A stretch of 5,161 nucleotides of DNA from Planctomycetaceae bacterium (lineage in GTDB: Bacteria; Planctomycetota; Planctomycetia; Pirellulales; Pirellulaceae), in contig SLMF01000347.1 in NCBI GenBank assembly GCA_007133715.1, positions 1-5,161 of the forward strand. Direction: 5' to 3'. The position numbers and the translations under genes are program-made. Below are positions 1 through 5,161 of the stretch, piece after piece (within the stretch, counting starts at the first letter, position 1; each line of letters starts with the position of its first letter). The notes under the pieces are model-generated. The model ran no database searches. It saw only the letters and a list, made by a program, of their open reading frames with translations, and had not been told where the DNA came from.

Positions 1-257
1 CTCGTCGCAGCCGCTCCGCCCGACGTCTCGATCTCGGCCAGCACCGCCCCCACGCGAACCGTTTGCTGGGGCTGAGCTACCAGCCGAGTCAACTTGCCCG
101 CCTGGGAGGCTTCGAGATGCACCAACGCATCTTCAATCTCCAACTCCACCAACATGTCGCCCGCAGAAAATCCTTCCGAGGGGGCCTTCAGCCAACGGAC
201 CACGGTCGCGTCGACCAAACCGTCGCGCAGCTGGGGGAGAGTGATCGATGACTGCAT
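1..257 (-). CDS. Lipoyl-domain protein, probable E2 acyltransferase of a 2-oxo acid dehydrogenase complex (3' end outside window)
   Basis: The visible 85 residues form a biotinyl/lipoyl-attachment domain, the N-terminal swinging-arm domain of E2 dihydrolipoamide acyltransferases. Seen: an opening ITLPQLRDG, the VVRWLK strand, AGDMLVELE leading to the attachment turn, HLEASQAGKL after it, and closing VRVGAVLAEIE, all in the usual order and spacing. An Ala/Gly-rich stretch (SGGAAAT) at the window edge looks like the start of the flexible linker that follows lipoyl domains. The start ATG (255-257) has a strong GGAGG (266-270) eight bases upstream. The gene is divergent from a fused E1 gene, which supports an E2 role. 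Odd: the attachment turn, normally E-T-D-K-A, reads E-I-E-D-A (residues 40-44), so Asp43 replaces the lipoylated lysine. The rest of the gene (further lipoyl domains, E1/E3-binding domain, catalytic domain) is not visible, so it could also be a stand-alone lipoyl-like protein. Confidence 0.82.
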   Translation of the reverse strand, partial: MQSSITLPQLRDGLVDATVVRWLKAPSEGFSAGDMLVELEIEDALVHLEASQAGKLTRLVAQPQQTVRVGAVLAEIETSGGAAAT

Positions 258-369
258 ACTCGTGTCCTCCGCTTTTCCTTGGTGGCGGAACATCCGCTGA
301 TAATTTGGATCGACGTGGTTGATTCCCGCATCGGTTTCGTGGTAGTCTATGCGGGCCCCAACGGCTATG

Positions 370-398
370 AACGTAACACCACGGTTGCCGGGCGTCAA
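370..398 (-). promoter_or_regulatory. Candidate promoter for the E2-like gene
   Basis: Read on the minus strand, TTGACG (398-393; five of six matches to a -35 box) is followed after exactly 17 bases by TACGTT (375-370; matches T1, A2 and T6 of the -10 box) with a TGT extended -10 just before it. It would give a leader of roughly 105 bases before the E2-like ATG at 257. Consensus matches in GC-rich DNA arise by chance, and planctomycete promoters are poorly characterised, so this is a suggestion only. Confidence 0.3.
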
Positions 399-411
399 GT
401 CTGGCAACGGT
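381..411. repeat. Imperfect inverted repeat, possible operator
   Basis: The arms ACGGTTGCC (381-389) and GGCAACGGT (403-411) pair at eight of nine positions (G383 and G409 do not pair), with 13 bases between them. The arm centres are 22 bases apart, about two helical turns, as for a dimeric DNA-binding protein. The centre contains the -35 box of the candidate minus-strand promoter. It could equally be a chance palindrome or an RNA stem in a plus-strand leader. Confidence 0.35.
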
Positions 412-441
412 GCTGCCGAAGGTCGCGCGAATCGATCCCTT

Positions 442-466
442 CGTAGGATGGGTGTTTCCACCCGCC
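442..466 (+). repeat. GTAG-headed hairpin repeat, copy 1
   Basis: It begins CGTAGGATGGG (442-452), an 11-base sequence repeated exactly 27 bases downstream. After the GTAG (443-446) comes a hairpin: GATGGGTG (447-454), loop TTTC (455-458), CACCCGCC in the order c459 to c466. Pairs run 454-459 to 450-463, then a T-G pair (449-464), an A-C mismatch (448-465) and G447-C466. A GTAG head followed by an imperfect palindrome is the known layout of REP sequences mobilised by RAYT (Y1-family) transposases; the assignment here is inferred. Confidence 0.55.
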
Positions 467-468
467 AG

Positions 469-493
469 CGTAGGATGGGCCTTCCTGCCCGTC
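469..493 (+). repeat. GTAG-headed hairpin repeat, copy 2
   Basis: Second direct copy of CGTAGGATGGG (469-479). GTAG (470-473) is followed by the stem GATGGGC (474-480), loop CTTCCT (481-486) and closing arm GCCCGTC (487-493), seven pairs including one T-G. Loop and inner stem differ from copy 1, but pairing is kept in both (T453-A460 versus G-C or C-G at equivalent places), which suggests that the fold rather than only the sequence is retained. It ends 83 bases before the E1 start codon and so may lie in that gene's leader. Confidence 0.55.
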
Positions 494-576
494 GGACGAT
501 CAACGTGATTTGACGGAAATGGTGCTGCACAACAAGGATTTACATTAGATACTCGTTATTTCGGGGAGAACCTTGC

Positions 577-3051
577 ATGCCCAAAGAACTTATGATCCGT
601 CCGGAAGAAGCGCGTGCGCGGAGTTACGTCGAGTTTTCACCTATTCCGGTCAATGCGTATGACAAGACCGTGTCGGCGGAGCTGGTTGCGGGCAACTTCC
701 GCAAGGAGGACCTGGTTCGCATCCAGCGGGACATGATGGTCATCCGGGCTTTCGAGAACATGCTGGATTCGGTCAAGCGTCAGGGTCATTATCGCGACAT
801 TGCTTACAACCATCGCGGTCCGGCTCATTTGTCGATCGGCCAGGAGGCTGCGGCGGTGGGTCAAGCCTATTTGTTGGATGTCGAGGACCATGTATACGGT
901 TCGCACCGGTCGCACGGGGAGATTTTGGCCAAGGGTTTGTCGGCGATTTATCAGTTGGATGACGCGGGCTTGATGCAGATCATGCAGGGCTACTTTGGGG
1001 GTGATTGCCTGCGTGTGGTGGAGAGGGACGCCACGGGCGACGTGAAGGATTTGGCGATCGACTACCTGATCTACGGGGCGTTGGCCGAGATTTTTGCTCG
1101 GGAGGCCGGATTCAACAAGGGATTGGGCGGATCGATGCACGCGTTTTTCCCGCCCTTTGGAATCTATCCGAATAATGCGATTGTCGGCGGTTCGGCCGAT
1201 ATTTCCGTGGGTGCGGCGTTGTTCAAGCATGTCAATCGGCGCCCGGGGATTGTGATCGGCAACATTGGCGATGCGGCTTCGGCCTGCGGTCCCACTTGGG
1301 AAGGCCTCTGTTTCGCAACGATGGACCAGTTCAAATCGTTGTGGGAGGAAAGCCATCGGGGCGGGCTGCCGCTGATCATGAACTTCATCAATAATTTCTA
1401 CGGCATGGGCGGCCAGCCGGTGGGCGAGACGATGGGCTTCCAGGTCTTGGCCCGGATGGGAGCCGGACTGACTCCCGATCAAATGCACGCCGAACGGGTG
1501 GACGGGTTCAATCCGCTGGCCGTGATCGAGGCGATCGGCCGAAAAAAGGAGATCCTGGCACGCGGCGATGGGCCGGTGCTGCTGGATACCGTGACCTATC
1601 GCTTCAGTGGCCATTCCCCCTCGGACGCCAGCTCGTACCGCGTACGCGAAGAGGTCGCGGCTTGGCAAGAGGTCGATCCGCTCAGCACCTTCGCGGCGGA
1701 AATCGTCGCGGCGGGTGCCTGTACGCAGGAGGAGCTGGATCAGCTGCAGACCTGGGTCGACGAAAAGATTCTGAAGGCCTACAAAAAGGCCATCGATCTG
1801 GAACTGTCTCCCCACGCCGAATTGAAACAACGCGACTGCCTGCTGGAACGGGTGATGTTCTCCGACACGCGGGTGGAGAAGATGGAGGATCGCCCGGTCG
1901 ACGTGCTGATGCCCTTGGAAGAGAACCCGCGCGTGCTGCAGCTGGCCAAACGCAGCCGTAGCGGCTTGGACGACAGCGGCAAACCGCTGCCCAAACAACG
2001 CTGCATCGGGATCCGGGATGCCCTGTTCGAAGCGATCATCGACCGTTTTTACCAGGATCCGACCCTGATCGCTTACGGCGAGGAGAATCGCGACTGGGGC
2101 GGTGCCTTTGCCGTCTATCGCGGATTGACCGAAGCCCTGCCCTACCATCGGCTGTTCAATTCGCCGATCAGCGAAGGGGCGATCGTCGGCACGGCCGTCG
2201 GCTATGCCCTGGAAGGCGGCCGCCCGCTGGTGGAGTTGATGTACTGCGATTTCATGGGCCGGGCCGGCGACGAGATCTTTAACCAACTGGCCAAGTGGCA
2301 GTCCATGTCGGGCGGTTTGTTGAAAATGCCCGTCGTGCTCCGCGTCTCCGTCGGCTCCAAATACGGCGCCCAACATAGCCAGGACTGGAGCAGCATGTGC
2401 ACGCATATCCCGGGCTTGAAAGTCGTCTTCCCCGCCACGCCTTACGACGCCAAGGGCCTGATGTACTCCGCCCTGCTGGGTACCGATCCGGTGGTGTTCT
2501 TCGAAAGTCAGCGGATTTACGACACGCCCGAACTGTTCCACCCGGGGGGAGTGCCCGCGGAGGCCTACGAAATCCCCATGGGAGAACCGGATGTCAAACG
2601 CGAAGGGACTGATCTGACGATCCTGTCCGTCGGAGCGACCCTGTACCGCGTGCTGGAAGCTGCCGACGAACTGGCGGAAAAGCATGGCGTGTCCTGCGAA
2701 GTCATCGACGCCCGGACCCTGGTGCCCTTCGATTACGCGAAGGTGCTCGAATCGGTCAAAAAGACGCGCAAGATCCTGCTGACCTCCGACGCCTGCGAAC
2801 GGGGTAGCATCCTGCACACCTTCGCCTCGAAAATCGCGCACTTCGCGTTCGATGAACTGGACGCGCCGCCCGTGGTGGTCGGCAGCCGCAATTGGATCAC
2901 ACCGGCGGACGAAGTCGAAGACGCCTTCTTCCCTCAGCCGGCCGACATGATCGACGCGGTGCACGAGCATCTCATGCCGCTGAAAGGTTACGCCCCCTTG
3001 CGGGATTGCTCGTTGAGCGACCTGTTGAGTCAGAGTGCCCGCGGCGTTTGA
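577..3051 (+). CDS. Fused E1 alpha-beta subunit, thiamine diphosphate-dependent 2-oxo acid dehydrogenase
   Basis: This cytoplasmic enzyme would decarboxylate a 2-oxo acid and acylate the lipoyl arm of E2. Most family members have separate alpha and beta chains; here they form one 824-residue chain. Alpha part (about 45-400): HLSIGQEA (84-91), SHRSHG (109-114), GGSMHAFF (184-191), the ThDP diphosphate/Mg motif GDA...INN (231-233, 271-273) and the loop RFSGHSPSD (342-350), with conserved His346. A linker (about 415-474) leads to the beta part (475-815): GEENRDWGG, PISEG with Glu533 (equivalent to the Glu that contacts the ThDP pyrimidine), CDFMGRAGDEIFNQLAKW, AQHSQ with His600, HIPGLKVVFPAT, DAKGL, and a transketolase C-terminal domain with IDARTLVPFD. 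Odd: about 40 extra residues at 120-180, about 12 near 251-262, and GDA instead of GDG. The start is supported by GGGGAG eight bases upstream. Substrate (pyruvate, branched-chain or acetoin-type) cannot be decided. Confidence 0.93.
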   Translation: MPKELMIRPEEARARSYVEFSPIPVNAYDKTVSAELVAGNFRKEDLVRIQRDMMVIRAFENMLDSVKRQGHYRDIAYNHRGPAHLSIGQEAAAVGQAYLLDVEDHVYGSHRSHGEILAKGLSAIYQLDDAGLMQIMQGYFGGDCLRVVERDATGDVKDLAIDYLIYGALAEIFAREAGFNKGLGGSMHAFFPPFGIYPNNAIVGGSADISVGAALFKHVNRRPGIVIGNIGDAASACGPTWEGLCFATMDQFKSLWEESHRGGLPLIMNFINNFYGMGGQPVGETMGFQVLARMGAGLTPDQMHAERVDGFNPLAVIEAIGRKKEILARGDGPVLLDTVTYRFSGHSPSDASSYRVREEVAAWQEVDPLSTFAAEIVAAGACTQEELDQLQTWVDEKILKAYKKAIDLELSPHAELKQRDCLLERVMFSDTRVEKMEDRPVDVLMPLEENPRVLQLAKRSRSGLDDSGKPLPKQRCIGIRDALFEAIIDRFYQDPTLIAYGEENRDWGGAFAVYRGLTEALPYHRLFNSPISEGAIVGTAVGYALEGGRPLVELMYCDFMGRAGDEIFNQLAKWQSMSGGLLKMPVVLRVSVGSKYGAQHSQDWSSMCTHIPGLKVVFPATPYDAKGLMYSALLGTDPVVFFESQRIYDTPELFHPGGVPAEAYEIPMGEPDVKREGTDLTILSVGATLYRVLEAADELAEKHGVSCEVIDARTLVPFDYAKVLESVKKTRKILLTSDACERGSILHTFASKIAHFAFDELDAPPVVVGSRNWITPADEVEDAFFPQPADMIDAVHEHLMPLKGYAPLRDCSLSDLLSQSARGV

Positions 3052-3053
3052 AC

Positions 3054-3069
3054 CGGCCCCGGCTGGCCG
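3054..3069. other. Small hairpin just after the E1 stop codon
   Basis: CGGCC (3054-3058) and GGCCG (3065-3069) can pair around a six-base loop, starting two bases after the E1 stop. It is short, and its role is uncertain; it may add to the terminator region downstream. Confidence 0.3.
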
Positions 3070-3085
3070 ACAGCCCAACCCCGAC

Positions 3086-3115
3086 GGCAGGTTCCCGGCA
3101 AAACCGGGGCCTGCC
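3086..3115. terminator. Strong hairpin between convergent genes, probable bidirectional terminator
   Basis: GGCAGG (3086-3091) pairs with CCTGCC (3110-3115). After a small internal loop (TT against G), CCCGG (3094-3098) pairs with CCGGG (3104-3108) around the loop CAAAA. That gives eleven GC-rich pairs. It sits 34 bases after the E1 stop and 49 bases beyond the stop of the facing EIIA-PII gene, where a shared terminator is expected. There is no T-tract on either side, so it is not a classical intrinsic terminator; it may work without a U-tract, or mainly protect RNA 3' ends. Confidence 0.5.
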
Positions 3116-3133
3116 AGAACCGGGCCCGCCGCA

Positions 3134-3146
3134 GGGGATGATCCCC
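3134..3146. terminator. Second hairpin in the convergent spacer
   Basis: GGGGA (3134-3138) and TCCCC (3142-3146) pair around a three-base loop. It is the first stem met by transcripts leaving the minus-strand operon, 18 bases after its stop codon. No T-tract follows in either direction, so termination is an inference from position and stability only. Confidence 0.3.
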
Positions 3147-3164
3147 ACGCCGTATTTCACAGAC

Positions 3165-3989
3165 TCACAGCATCTTCATGCTGCCCTTGTAATACGAGAC
3201 GTCCCAATAGATCACCGTGGCACCCTGCTGGGTGTCCAAATCGCCGGTAATCTGCTCGATGCCCGCCACAATCTGAGCGGCCTTGGCCTCGGGGACCAGG
3301 GCCAAGATGGTCTTGCTGTGGTCTTTCCGCTCTTGCAGGAATCCGATAAAGCCAGCAAACAAGGGCATGCTGCTGATATACGCGCCCATCCCGGAACTTT
3401 CCAGGACGGTGGCCCCGTCAATGCCCTCCTGCAGGAAGTATTCCAGAATGTCGTACAGGAATTCTTCGATATACAGGATCACCACGCACAGCTTCATTTT
3501 CCGCTGCGGCGTTTGGGGATCGCCCGTCGTACTCAACCGCCGCAGGAACGATTCGTACAGCGCCGTGGCGGTGGGTGCTTTGAGCAATTCGTTGCGGACG
3601 TGGGGCAGATGCACCTGGTGCGAGATGGCGGCCAGCAGTTTCAAATGTTCGGCCACTCGGTCGGGCGGGCCGAGGACTACAAAGAACAAGCGGCTCTTCC
3701 GCTTGTCCAGCGCCGCAAAATCGACCCCTTGCGGGGCGACGGCCACGGCGGCGACAAAATCCCGCATCCCCGCCACCCGGGCATGCGGCAAGGCCACCCC
3801 CTGCTCGAATCCCGTCGAACCCTGCGACTCGCGAGCCCGCAAAGCCTCGTACACCGCCGTCGCGCCTACCTCCGCAACCTGCGGGTTGCGACAAGCCAAG
3901 GCCGCCAGCTGACGTAATACCTCGTCCTTCGTCGAACCGCTTAACTCGACCGTACAGCATTCCTCGGAAAAAATCGCGAACAGGTCCAT
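3165..3989 (-). CDS. PTS EIIA (fructose/Ntr-type) domain fused to a PII-like (GlnB-fold) domain
   Basis: A soluble protein of 274 residues. Residues 1-152 are a type-2 EIIA domain: RESQGSTGFEQGVALPHARV (52-71) is the signature, with His69 the expected phospho-acceptor, and EHLKLLA (114-120) is the usual helix. After a short polar linker (153-164), residues 165-274 resemble the PII superfamily: MKLCVVILYIEEFLYDILEY, EGIDGATVLESSGMG, then KTILALVPE and TGDLDTQQGATVIYWDVSYYKG. The segment in the T-loop place (200-222) is short and hydrophobic, so uridylylation as in GlnB is unlikely. The start ATG overlaps the antiporter stop in TAATG and has GGAG five bases upstream; the open frame continues upstream only as a shadow of the antiporter gene. 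No EIIB or EIIC is nearby, so a regulatory role is inferred, probably sensing PTS state plus a small ligand to control the antiporter. Confidence 0.85.
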   Translation of the reverse strand: MDLFAIFSEECCTVELSGSTKDEVLRQLAALACRNPQVAEVGATAVYEALRARESQGSTGFEQGVALPHARVAGMRDFVAAVAVAPQGVDFAALDKRKSRLFFVVLGPPDRVAEHLKLLAAISHQVHLPHVRNELLKAPTATALYESFLRRLSTTGDPQTPQRKMKLCVVILYIEEFLYDILEYFLQEGIDGATVLESSGMGAYISSMPLFAGFIGFLQERKDHSKTILALVPEAKAAQIVAGIEQITGDLDTQQGATVIYWDVSYYKGSMKML

Positions 3990-3998
3990 TACAACTCC
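3987..3998 (-). promoter_or_regulatory. TAATG stop-start overlap with ribosome-binding site
   Basis: The antiporter stop TAA (3991-3989) shares base 3989 with the ATG of the EIIA-PII gene (3989-3987). GGAG (3998-3995) lies inside the last antiporter codons, five bases before that ATG. This layout fixes the EIIA-PII start and predicts translational coupling, so the two proteins should be made together. Confidence 0.8.
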
Positions 3999-5161
3999 AT
4001 TCCCGTACCGGCCAGCACCGCTCGCTTGGCCAACGGCGGGCCGAGAATCTGGTTGACAAAGACCGACAACAAAATCACGTTGACCAGCATCTCTGTGATT
4101 TCCAATTGCTCGAGCGTCATGCCCCCGGCCACCATCGGCGACGCCTGGATCAGCAGCACCAGCCCCAACGCCACCCCGGCTTGAGGCAACATGCAGAATC
4201 CCAGATTCCGCGTTACCGGCGAGGGTGCCCCCACCCACGCGCAAGCGGCATAGACCGTGCCGTATTTCGCCAGGTTGCGGACCACGATATAGGTGCCACC
4301 CACCAGCAATACCTCGGCACGCCCGAGCAGGGCCAATTGCATCTCGCAACCAGCCAGTACAAAAAACAAGGCATACAACGGCGGCGTCAACGGCTCCAAA
4401 GCCCGGAACAGCCGGTGATGCCGGGGCGACATGTTCACCAGCACCGCCCCCGCCGTCATGTTGATCAGCAGTGGCGACAAATGCAGCTGAACCGCAATCC
4501 CCGTGAACAGCAGGGTGATGCCCAGCGTCAGCAGCACCAATTCGCTGGTCAGGTAACGTCGCCGCACGGACGCATGGATCAGCAGCCCTGACAGACAGCC
4601 CAGACCCAACGAGTAGACCACCTCGCCTAACGCCTGACCAAACAGCGTCAGCCCGCTGATCTCCGGGCCCGTCAGCCCCAACATCCCCGCGGCTAACGCG
4701 AATACGATCCCGAACAGGATCACGCAGCCGGCGTCCAGCAACGCCACCACCCCATACAGCAACTCGACAAACCGACCCTGTGCCCGCAGGGATTGCACGA
4801 TCGCTACCGTAACCGCGGGCGACGAAGCGGTGGCGATGGCGCCCAGCAACAGCGCAAAGGGCAACGGGACACCGACCAGCAGCACCGCCAAGGTCACGGC
4901 TGTACACACCCCGATCAACTGCAAAACCGTGATCAGGACCACTTCTTTGCCCATCAGCCGCAGACGGGAGAGCGCAAATTCGCTGCCGATCGTCAACGCG
5001 ATCAAGCCCAAGGCGACTTCGGTGACCACAGCCATCGAAGCCGACATGGGGGAAGGGACCAACCCCAGCACACTGTCGCCCAGCAGGATCCCGGCAAAGA
5101 TGTAACCCGTGATTTCCGGCAACCGGACCAGCGCGCAGCCCCGACCCAGGTAGTAGCCCGA
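3989..5161 (-). CDS. CPA2-family cation/proton antiporter (5' end outside window)
   Basis: An integral inner-membrane protein exchanging a monovalent cation (Na+ or K+) for protons. The frame is open to the window edge, and residues before LPEITGYIFAGILLG (from 5122) read SGYYLGRGCALVR, matching the end of the usual first helix, so the start lies beyond 5161; the TTG at 5122 is not the start. The visible 390 residues give about 12 hydrophobic helices, fitting the 13-helix family core once the missing first one is added. Landmarks: GAIATASSPAVTVAIVQ (unwound core helix), ALLDAG with Asp at 4733-4735 in the ion-binding helix, ALFFVLAGCEMQL, RNLAKYG with the conserved Arg and Lys (4277-4279 and 4265-4267), and LPQAGVALGL. 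There is no cytoplasmic RCK/TrkA domain; the chain stops soon after the last helix. Only one acidic residue is seen at the ion-binding pair. It is coupled by TAATG to the EIIA-PII gene. Exact ion is unknown. Confidence 0.88.
   Translation of the reverse strand, partial: SGYYLGRGCALVRLPEITGYIFAGILLGDSVLGLVPSPMSASMAVVTEVALGLIALTIGSEFALSRLRLMGKEVVLITVLQLIGVCTAVTLAVLLVGVPLPFALLLGAIATASSPAVTVAIVQSLRAQGRFVELLYGVVALLDAGCVILFGIVFALAAGMLGLTGPEISGLTLFGQALGEVVYSLGLGCLSGLLIHASVRRRYLTSELVLLTLGITLLFTGIAVQLHLSPLLINMTAGAVLVNMSPRHHRLFRALEPLTPPLYALFFVLAGCEMQLALLGRAEVLLVGGTYIVVRNLAKYGTVYAACAWVGAPSPVTRNLGFCMLPQAGVALGLVLLIQASPMVAGGMTLEQLEITEMLVNVILLSVFVNQILGPPLAKRAVLAGTGMEL

Larger units (their letters stand above)
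258..576. other. Divergent intergenic spacer between E2 and E1 genes
   Basis: This 319-base spacer has no convincing gene on either strand. It must contain the promoters for both flanking genes. On the minus strand there is a plausible sigma70-like promoter (370-398) overlapped by an imperfect inverted repeat (381-411). On the E1 side there are two tandem GTAG-headed hairpin repeats (442-493), followed by an AT-richer stretch (530-562) and the E1 ribosome-binding site GGGGAG (563-568), eight bases from the ATG. No well-spaced plus-strand promoter stands out. Confidence 0.7.

Noticed and set aside
63..300. Two short plus-strand open frames opposite the E2-like gene
   Set aside because: They lie antisense to a domain with clear lipoyl-fold residues and a good ribosome-binding site, and show no recognisable features of their own.
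319..348. Plus-strand TTGATT, 18 bases, TAGTCT as a promoter for E1
   Set aside because: Only four and three consensus matches; not clearly above chance, though position upstream of the hairpin repeats would make sense.
442..493. CRISPR array
   Set aside because: Only two repeats, an 11-base identity and about 16 bases between copies, with each unit forming its own hairpin; this does not fit CRISPR repeat and spacer lengths.
510..551. Plus-strand promoter with TTGACG (510-515) and TACATT or TAGATA
   Set aside because: Spacing to TACATT is 25 bases and to TAGATA 30 bases, too long for a sigma70-type promoter, and no acceptable -10 lies 16-19 bases from TTGACG.
637..3078. Very long open frame (813 codons) on the minus strand opposite the E1 gene
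   Set aside because: It is the antisense shadow of a high-GC gene with few stop-like codons. The translation is rich in His, Gln and Arg with no recognisable domain, while the plus strand has full E1 alpha and beta motifs.
2892..3917. Plus-strand open frame running from the end of E1 through the convergent spacer into the EIIA-PII gene
   Set aside because: It overlaps two well-supported genes in other frames, has no convincing start signal, and its translation has low-complexity composition typical of a shadow.
3990..4907. Upstream extension of the EIIA-PII frame through the antiporter gene
   Set aside because: The translation there is Gly/Ala/Arg-rich without motifs, whereas the other frame encodes clear antiporter helices. 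The TAATG junction with GGAG gives the true start at 3989.
5120..5122. TTG as the antiporter start codon
   Set aside because: In-frame residues upstream (SGYYLGRGCALVR) match the conserved end of the first family helix, so the gene begins outside the window.

Overview
This is GC-rich bacterial DNA with four protein-coding genes, two of them cut by the window edges. The organism cannot be proved from 5 kb. A fused alpha/beta E1 dehydrogenase, a kinase-free metabolic neighbourhood, GTAG-headed palindromic repeats between genes and a PTS IIA protein next to a cation/proton antiporter fit a planctomycete of the Pirellulales type best (inference from family knowledge, moderate to low confidence).

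Layout. On the left, the minus strand carries the start of a gene for a lipoyl-domain protein, most likely the E2 acyltransferase of a 2-oxo acid dehydrogenase complex (257 down to 1, continuing off the window). A 319-base divergent spacer (258-576) follows. It holds a candidate promoter and inverted repeat for the E2 gene, and two tandem GTAG-headed hairpin repeats ahead of the E1 gene. The plus strand then carries an 824-residue fused E1 alpha-beta subunit (577-3051). A 113-base convergent spacer full of GC hairpins (3052-3164) separates it from a minus-strand operon. In transcription order, that operon is a CPA2-type cation/proton antiporter (from beyond 5161 down to 3989) and a 274-residue protein joining a PTS EIIA (fructose/Ntr-type) domain to a PII-like (GlnB-fold) domain (3989-3165). 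The last two overlap by one base in a TAATG junction.

How the genes work together. E1 decarboxylates a 2-oxo acid on thiamine diphosphate and passes the acyl group to a lipoyl arm on E2, so the divergent pair is one metabolic unit. Unexpectedly, the E2 lipoyl domain visible here has Asp where the lipoylated Lys should be. The right-hand operon looks like a regulated ion-transport unit: an antiporter translationally coupled to a two-domain soluble sensor that can in principle read PTS phosphorylation state (His69 is present) and a small ligand (PII-like fold). This antiporter/EIIA-PII pair and the lysine-less lipoyl domain are the two most noteworthy items.
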